A stretch of DNA of 64,000 bases, taken from NCBI GenBank assembly GCA_964235485.1, contig CAXSAZ010000007.1:116451-180450 (forward strand). Reading direction: 5' to 3'. The translations under genes and the position numbers were made by a program. This stretch comes from CAHJXG01 sp964235485. Its GTDB lineage: Bacteria > Pseudomonadota > Alphaproteobacteria > Acetobacterales > Acetobacteraceae. Below the pieces are notes generated by a model that saw only the letters and a program-made list of their open reading frames with translations, ran no database searches and had not been told where the DNA came from. Below are positions 17,349-25,779 of the stretch, one piece after another. Within the stretch, counting starts at the first letter, position 1. Each line of letters begins with the position of its first letter.

Positions 17349-18106
17349 ACCGGCAACGGCGGCCAAGCGCCCGGGTCCGCCGCCGTATCTGCTGCTGCTT
17401 GGGCCAGCCAGGCGCGCACGTCCGCCGGGCCGCCAAACCACTCGTCCACCCGCAGCCCGGCGCCACCCATGGCGCGGGCGGCACGCATCCCGTCCTCGTC
17501 CGTCACGTCGTCGCCGATGAAGATCGGGTGCCGGCCAGAGAACGGCGCTTCGGTCATCAACGTGTTGACGGCGCTGCCCTTGTCGGCGCCGCGGGGACGC
17601 ACTTCCCAGGCCATCAGCGCTTCCATGAGTTGGAACTGGTCCGCCAGCGGGGCAATCAGCGCCAGGGCCGCTTCCCGCAGCACCGGCCCCAACTCCGGCA
17701 CGGCCCGGTAATGCAGCACGAAGCCGCGCTGCTTCTGTTCCAGCAGCACGCCGGGATGGGTGTCGGCGATGCGCGCCGCTTCCAGCACCCAATCGACCGG
17801 CGGGGTGGGCAGGCTGACGCGGACGACCTCGGCGCCAGGCGCATGCCGGATGGCGCCGCCGTGCTCCCCGGCGACGGCGTAAGGCACGCCGGCGAACAGC
17901 CCGTCCACCTGCTCGATCGGACGCCCGGTCACCACGGCGAGCGCGCCGCCCATGATCTCCCGCAGCCGGCACAGCGCCTCCGTCAAGCCCGGCGCGACCC
18001 GCACCAGGTCCGGCGTGGGCGCGATGTCCAGCAGCGTGCCGTCCATGTCGAGCAGCAGCGCCGACCGCGCCGGCTCCAGCGTGCCCAACGGCCCGCTCAG
18101 CGGCAT
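17309..18106 (-). CDS. otsB: Trehalose-6-phosphate phosphatase
   Basis: HAD-IIB phosphatase of 265 aa that makes trehalose from trehalose-6-phosphate. Motif I LLLDMDGTLLD at about residue 17-27, then VVTGRPIEQV (motif II) and IFIGDDVTDEDGM (motif III/IV) near residue 195, all in TPP-family form. It starts 10 bases inside the DUF2155 gene, so it is the last gene of the NDUFA12-mlaD operon. Its end overlaps livF on the other strand by 40 bases. No otsA (synthase) gene is in the window. Confidence 0.88.
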   Translation of the reverse strand: MPLSGPLGTLEPARSALLLDMDGTLLDIAPTPDLVRVAPGLTEALCRLREIMGGALAVVTGRPIEQVDGLFAGVPYAVAGEHGGAIRHAPGAEVVRVSLPTPPVDWVLEAARIADTHPGVLLEQKQRGFVLHYRAVPELGPVLREAALALIAPLADQFQLMEALMAWEVRPRGADKGSAVNTLMTEAPFSGRHPIFIGDDVTDEDGMRAARAMGGAGLRVDEWFGGPADVRAWLAQAAADTAADPGAWPPLPVQPAAAATVLPPR

Positions 18107-18480
18107 GACGTTACCCGCAGGTCGTAGATCGGATGCTCCATCAGCGACAAGGCCGGCGCGCTGGCCAGCATCCAGCCGCGGAAGGCCGCACCCGTGGCCC
18201 GGCCGTCCGTCACCTCCAGGAACGCCGCGCTGTCCTGGGGCAAATCGGGCGGACGGGACACGCAGCCGCGCAGGGTGATGGTCAGCGACCCCCACGACAC
18301 GCTCTGCCCCACCCGCACCGTCAGCGGCGAAGGCTGGGCGCGCACCTTGTCGAGCACGGCCAGCTCGGCGGTGTCGCGCGGCTGCCAGGCGTCGGGCGGC
18401 GACATGGGCGGCGGCGGCCCGGCGGCCAACGCCGGCGCGGCCCAGGCCGCAAGGAGTGCCAGAAGCGGCGCGCGGCGCAT
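18097..18480 (-). CDS. DUF2155 exported protein
   Basis: Small secreted protein (127 aa) with a clear signal peptide (MRRAPLLALLAAWAAPALAA) followed by the DUF2155 core: TAELAVLDKVRA, then the VGQSVSWGSLTITLRGC and FRGWMLASAPALSLMEHPIYDLRVTSC segments. The two cysteines (CV and SC) probably form a disulfide in the periplasm. Function unknown; in alphaproteobacteria it is regularly next to NDUFA12 and mlaD, as here. Start ATG overlaps the stop of the upstream small gene (TGATG). Confidence 0.88.
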   Translation of the reverse strand: MRRAPLLALLAAWAAPALAAGPPPPMSPPDAWQPRDTAELAVLDKVRAQPSPLTVRVGQSVSWGSLTITLRGCVSRPPDLPQDSAAFLEVTDGRATGAAFRGWMLASAPALSLMEHPIYDLRVTSCR

Positions 18481-18692
18481 CACCGGCGCGTCGGGCTGCG
18501 CAGGCCCGCAACCATGTCCGCCATGATCCGGCGCATCGCAGCCTCGTCCACGCCCATCAGCACGGCGTCCTCGAACGCATCCTGCAGCACCTGCGCGGCC
18601 TCGGCATGGTTGTCTTCCAGCACACGCAGCTTTTCCCGGCAGGACACCGCGCCGCCGTCGGGCGTCGGCCAGCGGTCGGGCATGTCGCTCAT
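18480..18692 (-). CDS. Small hypothetical protein (70 aa)
   Basis: Not recognised. A 70-residue, mostly helical, soluble protein with one cysteine (VSCREKL) and a C-terminal basic tail (RSPTRR). Its reality is supported by context: ATG overlaps the mlaD stop (ATGA) and its own stop overlaps the DUF2155 start (TGATG), so it is fully locked into the operon. Confidence 0.65.
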   Translation of the reverse strand: MSDMPDRWPTPDGGAVSCREKLRVLEDNHAEAAQVLQDAFEDAVLMGVDEAAMRRIMADMVAGLRSPTRR

Positions 18693-19192
18693 TTCGGCGG
18701 CTCGGCTTTCTGGTCGAGCGACTTCTGCGTCGCGCTGGCCAGGCTGCCCACGTTGAAAATGAACTTGCCCAACAGGTCCTCAAGGTTCGTGGCGGATTGC
18801 GTGATCGTGATCACGCCGCCATTCCCCAGCATCTTGTCGCTGCCGCCGGGGCTGAGGCTCATGAACGCGCCGCCCAGCAGGCTGCCGGTCGAGATCGAGG
18901 CGCTGCTGTCCTCCGAAAGCTTGATGCCCGGCTGCACGGTGAAGTTCACCACGGCCCGGTAGGATTGCGGGTCGATGCTGGTGGACACCACGCTGCCGAC
19001 CTTCACCCCGGCCATGCGCACGTCCGCGCCGGAGCCGATGCTGCCCACGTTGTCGAACTGCGCCGAAAGCCGGGTGCCGCTGCCGACGCCCCGGCCGGTG
19101 TTGGCCGCCGCGTATGCCAGGAACCCCGCCGTCACCACCAGCACCGCCGCCCCGGCCGCCAGTTCGGCGACGCTCCGCTTCGATCCCGCCAT
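18689..19192 (-). CDS. mlaD: MlaD-like phospholipid transport substrate-binding protein
   Basis: Outer-membrane lipid asymmetry component MlaD (167 aa) with one N-terminal transmembrane anchor (AELAAGAAVLVVTAGFLAY, residues 9-27) and an MCE domain: LSAQFDNVGSIGSGADVRMAGVKVGSVV. It would sit in the periplasm, forming a hexameric ring with the MlaFEB ABC transporter; those genes are not in the window. Start at 19192 (MAGSKRS) is preferred over an extension to 19264, which overlaps NDUFA12. It begins 4 bases after the NDUFA12 stop. Confidence 0.9.
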   Translation of the reverse strand: MAGSKRSVAELAAGAAVLVVTAGFLAYAAANTGRGVGSGTRLSAQFDNVGSIGSGADVRMAGVKVGSVVSTSIDPQSYRAVVNFTVQPGIKLSEDSSASISTGSLLGGAFMSLSPGGSDKMLGNGGVITITQSATNLEDLLGKFIFNVGSLASATQKSLDQKAEPPK

Positions 19193-19196
19193 GCCC

Positions 19197-19550
19197 TTAG
19201 CTGCCCGGCGTCCAGGATTCGTAGTCGCCGGTGGCCGGCGCGCGGTGCCCGCCTCGATAGTCATGGCCTGGCGGACGGTAGCTCCCCGGCGTGCCCGTCA
19301 GGTTGGGCATGTGCGGCTTTTGCCAGAACTTGCGCGACGCCATCGGGATCGGCTCGTCCGTGGTGTAGTGCAGCCAGGCGTGCCACTCGGCCGGCACCTG
19401 GCTGGCATCGACCTCGCCGGCATACATCACCCAACGTCGGGCCGGCAGGCCGGGACGGGCGCGCTTTTCCTCGAAATAGCGGTTGCCGGCGGGATCGCTG
19501 CCCACGGGCCGGCCACGGAAGTAGGTGAACAAGCGGGTGCCGATATCCAT
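19197..19550 (-). CDS. NADH:ubiquinone oxidoreductase subunit NDUFA12
   Basis: Accessory subunit of respiratory complex I, 117 aa, shared by alphaproteobacteria and mitochondria. Core features: the N-terminal GTRLFTYFRGRPVGSDPAGNRYFE and RRWVMYAGEVDASQVPAEWHAWLHYTTDEPI (split here by several residues in each quoted part), then WQKPHMPNLTGTPGSYRPPG. First gene of the minus-strand operon that continues through mlaD to otsB. The 108 bases upstream, shared with the divergent NrdJ-like gene, must hold its promoter. Confidence 0.9.
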   Translation of the reverse strand: MDIGTRLFTYFRGRPVGSDPAGNRYFEEKRARPGLPARRWVMYAGEVDASQVPAEWHAWLHYTTDEPIPMASRKFWQKPHMPNLTGTPGSYRPPGHDYRGGHRAPATGDYESWTPGS

Positions 19551-19658
19551 GCGGCTGGTATAAGCGACCCAGCCGGCGCGGTCCATCGCGCTTCGCCGAA
19601 ACAAGATTCGCCTTTCCCAACGATGCCTCTGCCCGTAGCATCGGGCCATGGGGATCGC

Positions 19659-21128
19659 ATGAGCACCACCCGGATCTGGCGCGGCGTGCGGATGCGCGAC
19701 ACGGCGGCCGGCGCCGACCCGGACGCGCCGGAGCGCGCCCTGACCCTGCCGGCCTCCTGGGACGACCGGGCGGCGAGCGCGTTGGCGGCGCTGGCGCCGG
19801 GTGAAGGCCGCGTCACCTTGCCGCGGGCCGCGGATGGTTGGATACGCCCCGTCGCGACCCGGGCGCGGGACGCCGGGGACCCTGCCCTCGCCGACCGCTT
19901 GCATGGATTGCTGCTGCGACAGCAAGCCGCGCCGACCGCGCCGGTGTGGCATGGGGGCGTCGGCGCGCCGCCGGGCTTCGTGCTGAACCTCCCAGCCTTC
20001 CATGACGGGGCGCACGGGTTTGACACCGCCGGGTTTGCGGAGGCAGTGACGACCGCGGCCACCGCCCTGCGGCTCATTGCCTCCGGCGCGCCGCAGTTCG
20101 CCGTGGGGTTCACCGACCTCGATGGGCTGCTGGCGTTGCTGAGGCTCGACTACGACAGCCCGGCCGCGCGGGACGTGGCGCGCTGCCTGGCCGCCCTGTT
20201 GCGCGGCGCCGCCGACCTGGCCTTCGCCGGCGACCAGCCCGACCTGCTGTCCCGCCTGCCGCGGTGGCCGATGCCGCCGCCGCAATGCGCAGTGCCGGCG
20301 CTGGCCGCCGCGGCGTTCGACGTGCGGGCGGCGGCGCTGCGCGGCTCGGCGGGCCTGTTCTGCACGGCGATCCTGCCGCCCGGCCCGGCCGACGCGCTGC
20401 TTGGCGCCGAGACCGGCGGCATCGCGCCGGCCTTCTCCCCCGTCGGACCCGGCGGCGCGCTGACCCGCGCGGCGCTGGCCCGGCTGGCGGCCGGAGGCAT
20501 GACGGCGGAGGCCGCGCTGGCCCGGCTGCTTGGGGGCGATCCCGTCCTGGCCCCGGCGGGGTTGGCGGCGCACCAGGCGATGCACGATGCCGTCGCGCCC
20601 TTCATGCACGCCATGCCGCCGCGCCCGGTCGCAGGCAGCGCGCCGGCGCAGCCGCCGCACCGCCGGGAACTGCCCGCCCGCCGCCGGGGCTACACGCAAA
20701 AGGCTGCGGTCGGGGGCCACCGGGTTTACCTCCGCACCGGCGAGTATCCCGACGGCAGCTTGGGCGAAATCCACGTCACGCTGCCGCGTGAGGGCGCGGC
20801 GCTGCGCGGCATGATGGACAGTCTAGCCGCCGCCGTCAGCCTGGGCCTGCAGCACGGCGTGGCGCTGCAGGACTACGTGGACAGTTTCACCCTGACCCGG
20901 TTCGGACCGGCCGGCCCCGTGGAGGGCGACCCGGATGTCGGGCACGCGACCTCCATCCTCGATTACGTGTTCCGCAACCTCGCCATCGCCTACCTCGGGC
21001 GCTGCGATGTTCCCGAAGGGGTGCCGGATGCGGCGGACGACAGGCCGGCGGCGCCGCTGTTGCCCATGGACTTGCCAGCCCAGCGCCGCGCCCGGCGGCC
21101 CGGGCTGCGGCTGGTGGCCAACGGATAG
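19659..21128 (+). CDS. Truncated NrdJ-like (class II ribonucleotide reductase C-terminal) protein
   Basis: 489-aa protein matching the C-terminal half of adenosylcobalamin-dependent ribonucleotide reductase. Residues from about 345 on (GYTQKAAVGGHRVYLRTGEY, then SLGEIHVTLPREGAAL) match the TSCPD-type tail of NrdJ. Residues 110-190 resemble part of the reductase barrel (GFVLNLPAFHD; VGFTDLDGLLALLRLDYDS). The N-terminal cone and catalytic part are absent, and I find no NPC-type active-site cysteine motif and no C-terminal CxxC. A functional reductase is therefore unlikely; it may be a regulatory or structural paralogue. The frame is intact over 1470 bases. Divergent from NDUFA12 and followed by RidA 9 bases later. 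Confidence 0.7.
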   Translation: MSTTRIWRGVRMRDTAAGADPDAPERALTLPASWDDRAASALAALAPGEGRVTLPRAADGWIRPVATRARDAGDPALADRLHGLLLRQQAAPTAPVWHGGVGAPPGFVLNLPAFHDGAHGFDTAGFAEAVTTAATALRLIASGAPQFAVGFTDLDGLLALLRLDYDSPAARDVARCLAALLRGAADLAFAGDQPDLLSRLPRWPMPPPQCAVPALAAAAFDVRAAALRGSAGLFCTAILPPGPADALLGAETGGIAPAFSPVGPGGALTRAALARLAAGGMTAEAALARLLGGDPVLAPAGLAAHQAMHDAVAPFMHAMPPRPVAGSAPAQPPHRRELPARRRGYTQKAAVGGHRVYLRTGEYPDGSLGEIHVTLPREGAALRGMMDSLAAAVSLGLQHGVALQDYVDSFTLTRFGPAGPVEGDPDVGHATSILDYVFRNLAIAYLGRCDVPEGVPDAADDRPAAPLLPMDLPAQRRARRPGLRLVANG

Positions 21129-21137
21129 GACCCCTTG

Positions 21138-21602
21138 ATGAATCCCATCGACGCGCGATTGGCCGAACTCGGCATCGACCTGCCAACCGCCATGGCGCCG
21201 GTCGCCAACTATGTGCCCTACGTCGTGACCGGCAACCTGGTGGTGGTCTCCGGCCAGCTTCCGGCGGTGGACGGCAAGGTGGCCGTGGTCGGCAAGCTCG
21301 GCACGGAAGTCAGCATCGAGCAGGGGCAGCACGCCGCCCGGCTGTGCTTCACCAATGTGCTGACCCACCTGCGCGCGGCTTGCGGCGGCGATCTGGGCCG
21401 GGTCAAGCGGGTGGTGCGGCTTGGCGGGTTCATCGCCTCGCCACCGGACTTCACGGAGCACGCCGCAGTGATGAACGGCGCGTCGGACCTGGCCGTCGCG
21501 GTGTTCGGCGAGGCCGGGCGCCATGCCCGCAGCACCATCGGGGTCCCTGCCCTGCCGCTCGGTGCCGCCGTCGAGGTTGAAGGCCTATTCGAAATCGGCT
21601 GA
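21138..21602 (+). CDS. RidA/YjgF family protein
   Basis: 154-aa member of the RidA (YER057c/UK114) superfamily, which hydrolyses reactive enamine/imine intermediates. The subfamily form with LAELGIDLPTAMAPVANYVPYV near the start is visible only in pieces here. The core VVSGQLP and the conserved C-terminal GRHARSTIGVPALPLGAAVEVEG are clear; the arginine in this stretch binds the imino acid carboxylate. ATG at 21138 is chosen over TTG one codon earlier. Follows the NrdJ-like gene by 9 bases. Confidence 0.85.
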   Translation: MNPIDARLAELGIDLPTAMAPVANYVPYVVTGNLVVVSGQLPAVDGKVAVVGKLGTEVSIEQGQHAARLCFTNVLTHLRAACGGDLGRVKRVVRLGGFIASPPDFTEHAAVMNGASDLAVAVFGEAGRHARSTIGVPALPLGAAVEVEGLFEIG

Positions 21603-21640
21603 AGGCTTTGTTCGGGCGGCCTCCGCGCCATATCCCTCGG

Positions 21641-22798
21641 ATGCCCGACAGCCTCCCCACGCTCACGCTGACGTTGCACCCCCACATCGCCGAAATCCCG
21701 GCGGCGGAGTGGGACGCCTGCGCCGGACCCGGCAACCCTTTTGTCAGCCACGCCTTCCTGAGCGCGCTGGAGGACAGCGGCTCGGCCAACGCGCGCACCG
21801 GCTGGATGCCGCAGCACGCGGCGCTCCGCGCGCATGACCGCATCGTGGCCGTGGTGCCGATGTATGCGAAGTCGCACAGCTACGGCGAGTACGTGTTCGA
21901 CCATAGCTGGGCCAATGCCTTTGAGCGGGGCGGCGGCAGCTATTATCCCAAGCTGCAGGTCGCCGTGCCGTTCAGCCCGGTGCCCGGTCCCCGCTTGCTG
22001 GCCCGCGACGGGATCGAGGCAGAGGCGTTGGGTCACGCGCTGGCGCAAGCCTGCGGCGAGCTGGGCCTGTCCTCCGTGCACGCGACGTTCTGCACCCGCG
22101 CGGACTGGGAAGCGCTGGGCCGCGCCGGGTGGCTGCAACGCCTGGGCACGCAGTTCCATTGGGAGAACGCGGGCTACAAGACGTTCGACGACTTCCTGGG
22201 CACGCTGAGTTCCCGCAAGCGCAAGTCGCTCAAGCGGGAGCGTCGGGACGCCAACGCGGCCGGCCTGGACTTCGTGGCGTTGCGCGGGCACGAGATCACG
22301 CCGCGGCATTGGGATGCGTTCTACCGCTTCTACACCTCCACCGTGGACCGCAAGTGGGGCAGCGCCTACCTGACGCGCAAGTTCTTCCCGCTGCTGTCGG
22401 ACCGCCTGGGCGAGCGCGTGGTGCTGATGCTGGCCGAGCACAACGGCACCCCCGTGGCCGGCGCGCTCAACCTGGCGGGGGACGAGGCGCTGTATGGCCG
22501 CAACTGGGGCTGCCGCGGCGACTGGCCGTTCCTGCACTTCGAGCTGTGCTACTACCGCGCCATCGAGTTCGCGATTGAGCACGGCCTGCAGCGCGTGGAG
22601 GCCGGGGCGCAGGGCGAGCACAAGATCCAGCGCGGCTACATGCCGCGGCCGACCTATTCCGCCCATTGGATCGCCCATGCCGGGCTGCGCCGCGCCGTGG
22701 CCGGCTTCCTGGACAGCGAGCGCCCGGCCATACAGTCCCACATGGAGGCGCTGGCCGAACTCTCGCCTTACCGTCAGGCCGGAGACTCGGAGGGCTGA
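21641..22798 (+). CDS. DUF482/FemAB-like GNAT-fold acyltransferase
   Basis: 385-aa protein of the DUF482 family (predicted N-acyltransferase, COG3146), a double GNAT-fold protein related to peptidoglycan FemAB enzymes. Typical stretches are the N-terminal EWDACAGPGNPFVSHAFLSA, the YVFDHSWANAFERGG segment near residue 90, the SSRKRKSLKRERR basic motif, and the C-terminal GAQGEHKIQRGYMP. The biochemical substrate is not established for the family. Start ATG at 21641 keeps MPDSLP; a TTG 33 bases earlier is also open. The 3' end overlaps the convergent MBL gene by 25 bases. Confidence 0.85.
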   Translation: MPDSLPTLTLTLHPHIAEIPAAEWDACAGPGNPFVSHAFLSALEDSGSANARTGWMPQHAALRAHDRIVAVVPMYAKSHSYGEYVFDHSWANAFERGGGSYYPKLQVAVPFSPVPGPRLLARDGIEAEALGHALAQACGELGLSSVHATFCTRADWEALGRAGWLQRLGTQFHWENAGYKTFDDFLGTLSSRKRKSLKRERRDANAAGLDFVALRGHEITPRHWDAFYRFYTSTVDRKWGSAYLTRKFFPLLSDRLGERVVLMLAEHNGTPVAGALNLAGDEALYGRNWGCRGDWPFLHFELCYYRAIEFAIEHGLQRVEAGAQGEHKIQRGYMPRPTYSAHWIAHAGLRRAVAGFLDSERPAIQSHMEALAELSPYRQAGDSEG

Positions 22799-23814
22799 CG
22801 CGGCAGGGCGGCAACGCTCGGCCAAGCGGCGGGCGAGGCCGGCGCCTGAAGCCAGCCGGCCCGGGGCACCTGGTGCGCCGCGGCGGCGACGAGGCGGCCA
22901 TCTTGCCAGCGCGCGGCCTTGCTCCGCAGCATCTCTGAAACCAGGAGCGGCACGAAGGCATCCGGCGTCATCCCGAACGCGAGCGTCGCGTGGGTGCGGA
23001 ACCACGGCGCGTCCAGCAGGGCGCCGGGGACCGCGGACTCCGCCAGGCCGTCCGTCAGCATCAGGTTGTGGGAGAAGATGCGCTTGCAGGCGTGCCAGGC
23101 GACCCGTTCCGGCTTCTCCCGCCAACTGCGCAGGCGGCGGCGGGCACGGTCGAAGGCTTGGGGCAGGTCGGTGATCGCCGGGCCATGGCCGGAGTACCCG
23201 ATGCGGGCCGGCAGCCTCGCCAGGCGCTCGATGCTGTCCGCCGCGCGGTCTAGGGAGTCCCGGCCTTCCCGGTAGGGGTTCAGCCAGCCGATGTCGGCGT
23301 CGTGCAGCACGTCCCCCAACACCAGGATTTCATGCTCCGCCGAATGGAGGCTGATATGCCCGGCCGTGTGCCCCGGCGTCGCCACCACCTGCCAAGTCCA
23401 CCGCCCCGCGCTCACCATGTCGCCGTCGTGCAGCCGCCGGTTTACCTCATACGGTTCGATGGGCTGCCGCAGCCAGTCGGCGCGGCACGCATCGGGATCG
23501 CGACCGTTCACCAGCGCCGCCTCACCTGCCTGCGCCGCGATGAAAACGCCGTGCAGCGCCTGCAATGCGTGGTTGCCCCCACTGTGGTCGCAATGGAAAT
23601 GCGTGTTGACGACGAGGCACAGCGCGGACGGCGCGACGCTCTGCGTTTCGAGCCAGCGCAGCAGTTCCGGAACGTCGGCGCCGAAGCCGGTATCGACCAG
23701 CACCGGGCGGCTGCCATGCAGCAGGACGACGTTGGCGCTGGGATAAGGGCGCTGGAAGAAGCTGACGGGGATCATGGGACCCGGGTAGCATGACGCAACG
23801 GAATTTCCACTCAT
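22774..23814 (-). CDS. MBL-fold metallo-hydrolase
   Basis: 346-aa metallo-beta-lactamase-fold hydrolase. The metal-binding motif THFHCDHSGG occurs near residue 75. Other metal ligands appear in ATPGHTAGH and LVLGDVLHDAD, and a last histidine in GYSGHGP. The roughly 100-residue C-terminal extension (after residue 235) is winged-helix-like and resembles the tail of LACTB2-like or glyoxalase II-like members. The start at 23814 has AGGA 8 bases upstream; MIPVSFF at 23775 is an alternative. Substrate unknown. Confidence 0.82.
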   Translation of the reverse strand: MSGNSVASCYPGPMIPVSFFQRPYPSANVVLLHGSRPVLVDTGFGADVPELLRWLETQSVAPSALCLVVNTHFHCDHSGGNHALQALHGVFIAAQAGEAALVNGRDPDACRADWLRQPIEPYEVNRRLHDGDMVSAGRWTWQVVATPGHTAGHISLHSAEHEILVLGDVLHDADIGWLNPYREGRDSLDRAADSIERLARLPARIGYSGHGPAITDLPQAFDRARRRLRSWREKPERVAWHACKRIFSHNLMLTDGLAESAVPGALLDAPWFRTHATLAFGMTPDAFVPLLVSEMLRSKAARWQDGRLVAAAAHQVPRAGWLQAPASPAAWPSVAALPRQPSESPA

Positions 23815-23832
23815 CTTAGCTATCCTGGCCCC

Positions 23833-25779
23833 ATGTCGAAGGGGCCAGTTGTGGAGCCGGACGGGGCTGCTTGGTGCGGCAGCGCGTCAAATTTTGTTGC
23901 GGGTCCGGCGTGCGGCGGCGCGGCGCTGCTGCGGGACGCCCTGGCCACCGTTCCCGGCGCGCGGGACTGGGCGGTTCTGTTGAACTACCGCCTGCTGCGG
24001 CTGGGTCGCCGGGTGGATGCGATCCTGGTCACGCCGGGAGCCGTCCTGGTGTTCCGCATCGCGACCGAAGCATCCCGGTTCCGGCCCGCCGACCGGGTTG
24101 CGGCCGAGGATGCCGCCCTCGACCTCGCCGACTTCCATGGTGGCTGCCGCCGTATGCCGGTCATCCCGGTCCTTGTCGTGCCGAACGGCGACCATCCGCG
24201 GGGTGGCAGGCCGTTGCCGCTGCTGGGCGCGGCGCCGGTCGTCGAGACGACCCGGCTGCTGCTGCCGTGCCTGCTGCGCGACATCGCCGGGGGCTTCCCG
24301 GCGGTGCCGGACGCCCCGCCGCCCAGCTCGTGGGCCACAGCGCCCTACCGTCCGGTTCCGGCTTTGGTGGAAGCGGCGTGCCTGCTTTACGCCCGCCACG
24401 ATGTCACGGCGCTGACGCTGGCGCAGGCTGGGCGCGGCGGCCTCGCCCGCACCGCGGCCGCGGTGGCGGAAGCGGTCGGGCGCGCGGAGGCGAAAGGGCA
24501 GAACTGCGTGGTGTTCGTGACCGGCCAGCCCGGCGCCGGCAAGACGTTGTGCGGCCTCGACCTCGCCTTTGCCCGGCCCGGCGCGGCGTTCCTGACCGGC
24601 AACCCGACGCTGGTGCATGTCCTGCGGGAAGCCTTGGTGCGGGACGCCGCCGGGCGCGGCATGGCGCGGCGGGCGGCGCAGCAGCGGATGGAGGGAGTGA
24701 TCCAGGCCCTGCCCCGGTTCCGCGACCATCACGTGCGGGAACCGGGGCCGCCGCCCGAGCGCGTGCTGGTCATCGACGAGGCGCAACGCTGCTGGACCGC
24801 GGCACATGCCGTCGGCAAGACCCGCAACCGCCCGGTCCCGCTGGCCACCTCGGAGGCCGGTCATCTGCTCGATGTCATGGCCCGGCGCCGGGGCGGGTCG
24901 GTGATCGTTTGCCTGCTCGGCGGCGGGCAGGAAATCCATGACGGCGAGGGCGGCATCGCCGAGTGGGGCCGGGCACTGGCGGAGCGGCCGGCATGGCGCG
25001 CCGTCGCGCCGTCCGACGCCCTACGGGCTGAGGACCCCCGCCAACGATTGCTGCCCGGCCCAGCCTTGACGGTCGATGACCGATTGCACCTGAGCCAGCC
25101 GGTGCGCAGCGTCCATGCGCCCTCCGCCGCGGCGTGGGTCGCGGCGGTGCTGTCCAACCAGCCGTCGCAAGCCCAAGAGATCGCCCGGGTCATGGGCGGC
25201 CTGCCGTTCCGGCTCACGCGCTCGCTGGGCGCGATGCGGCGGGCGCTGCACAGCCGCGGCACGCGCCAATCAGGGTTGCTCGCCAGCTCCCATGCCCGCC
25301 GCCTTCGGGCGGAGGGGCTGGGCAGCGTGCTGCCGCATCAAGACGAGGATGCGGTTGCCCGCTGGTTCCTGGACCGCTGGCCGGACATCCGCAGCGCCGA
25401 CGCGCTCGAAACCGTGGCGACCGAGTTCTGCGTGCAAGGGCTTGAGCTTGACCACGCCGGGGTCTGCTGGGATGCGGATTTGGTTCGCACGGTTGACCGC
25501 ACCGCTTGGCAGGCGCGAAGCCTGCGTGGCGCCGCCTGGACCACGCTGGGCCGGGCCGAGGCGATGTCGAACCGGCTCAACGCCTACCGGGTGCTGCTGA
25601 CCCGCGCCCGGTTCTTCACGGTGATCTGGGTGCCGCAAGGCGCCGCGCGGGACGCAACCCGTGACCCGGCACGATATGACGCGGTGGCGGACTACCTGCT
25701 CGCGTGCGGAGTCATTCCGCTAGACGAAAGGTCGGCAATGGCGGAAGATGCAGGCATGGCCGAGCCGATGCTGCTGTGA
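23833..25779 (+). CDS. DUF2075 (Schlafen-like) DNA/RNA helicase with degenerate nuclease-like N-terminus
   Basis: 648-aa superfamily-1-type P-loop protein of the DUF2075/COG3410 group. Walker A GQPGAGKT is at about residue 235, Walker B VLVIDEAQR near 315, and the late motif EFCVQGLELD followed by YRVLLTRAR near 590 resembles SF1 helicase motifs V-VI. The N-terminal 150 residues (RRVDAILVTPGAVLVFRIAT, then DLADFH) look like the nuclease-like domain of this group. The expected ExK dyad in the strand 'VFVLEFK' is replaced by VFRIAT. Role unknown; relatives occur near defence and mobile genes. The following secreted nuclease gene starts inside its stop codon. Confidence 0.75.
   Translation: MSKGPVVEPDGAAWCGSASNFVAGPACGGAALLRDALATVPGARDWAVLLNYRLLRLGRRVDAILVTPGAVLVFRIATEASRFRPADRVAAEDAALDLADFHGGCRRMPVIPVLVVPNGDHPRGGRPLPLLGAAPVVETTRLLLPCLLRDIAGGFPAVPDAPPPSSWATAPYRPVPALVEAACLLYARHDVTALTLAQAGRGGLARTAAAVAEAVGRAEAKGQNCVVFVTGQPGAGKTLCGLDLAFARPGAAFLTGNPTLVHVLREALVRDAAGRGMARRAAQQRMEGVIQALPRFRDHHVREPGPPPERVLVIDEAQRCWTAAHAVGKTRNRPVPLATSEAGHLLDVMARRRGGSVIVCLLGGGQEIHDGEGGIAEWGRALAERPAWRAVAPSDALRAEDPRQRLLPGPALTVDDRLHLSQPVRSVHAPSAAAWVAAVLSNQPSQAQEIARVMGGLPFRLTRSLGAMRRALHSRGTRQSGLLASSHARRLRAEGLGSVLPHQDEDAVARWFLDRWPDIRSADALETVATEFCVQGLELDHAGVCWDADLVRTVDRTAWQARSLRGAAWTTLGRAEAMSNRLNAYRVLLTRARFFTVIWVPQGAARDATRDPARYDAVADYLLACGVIPLDERSAMAEDAGMAEPMLL

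Noticed and set aside
18975..19658. Upstream extension of the NrdJ-like frame to 18975
   Set aside because: It overlaps NDUFA12 and mlaD on the other strand with no similarity to reductase; ATG 19659 is a better start.
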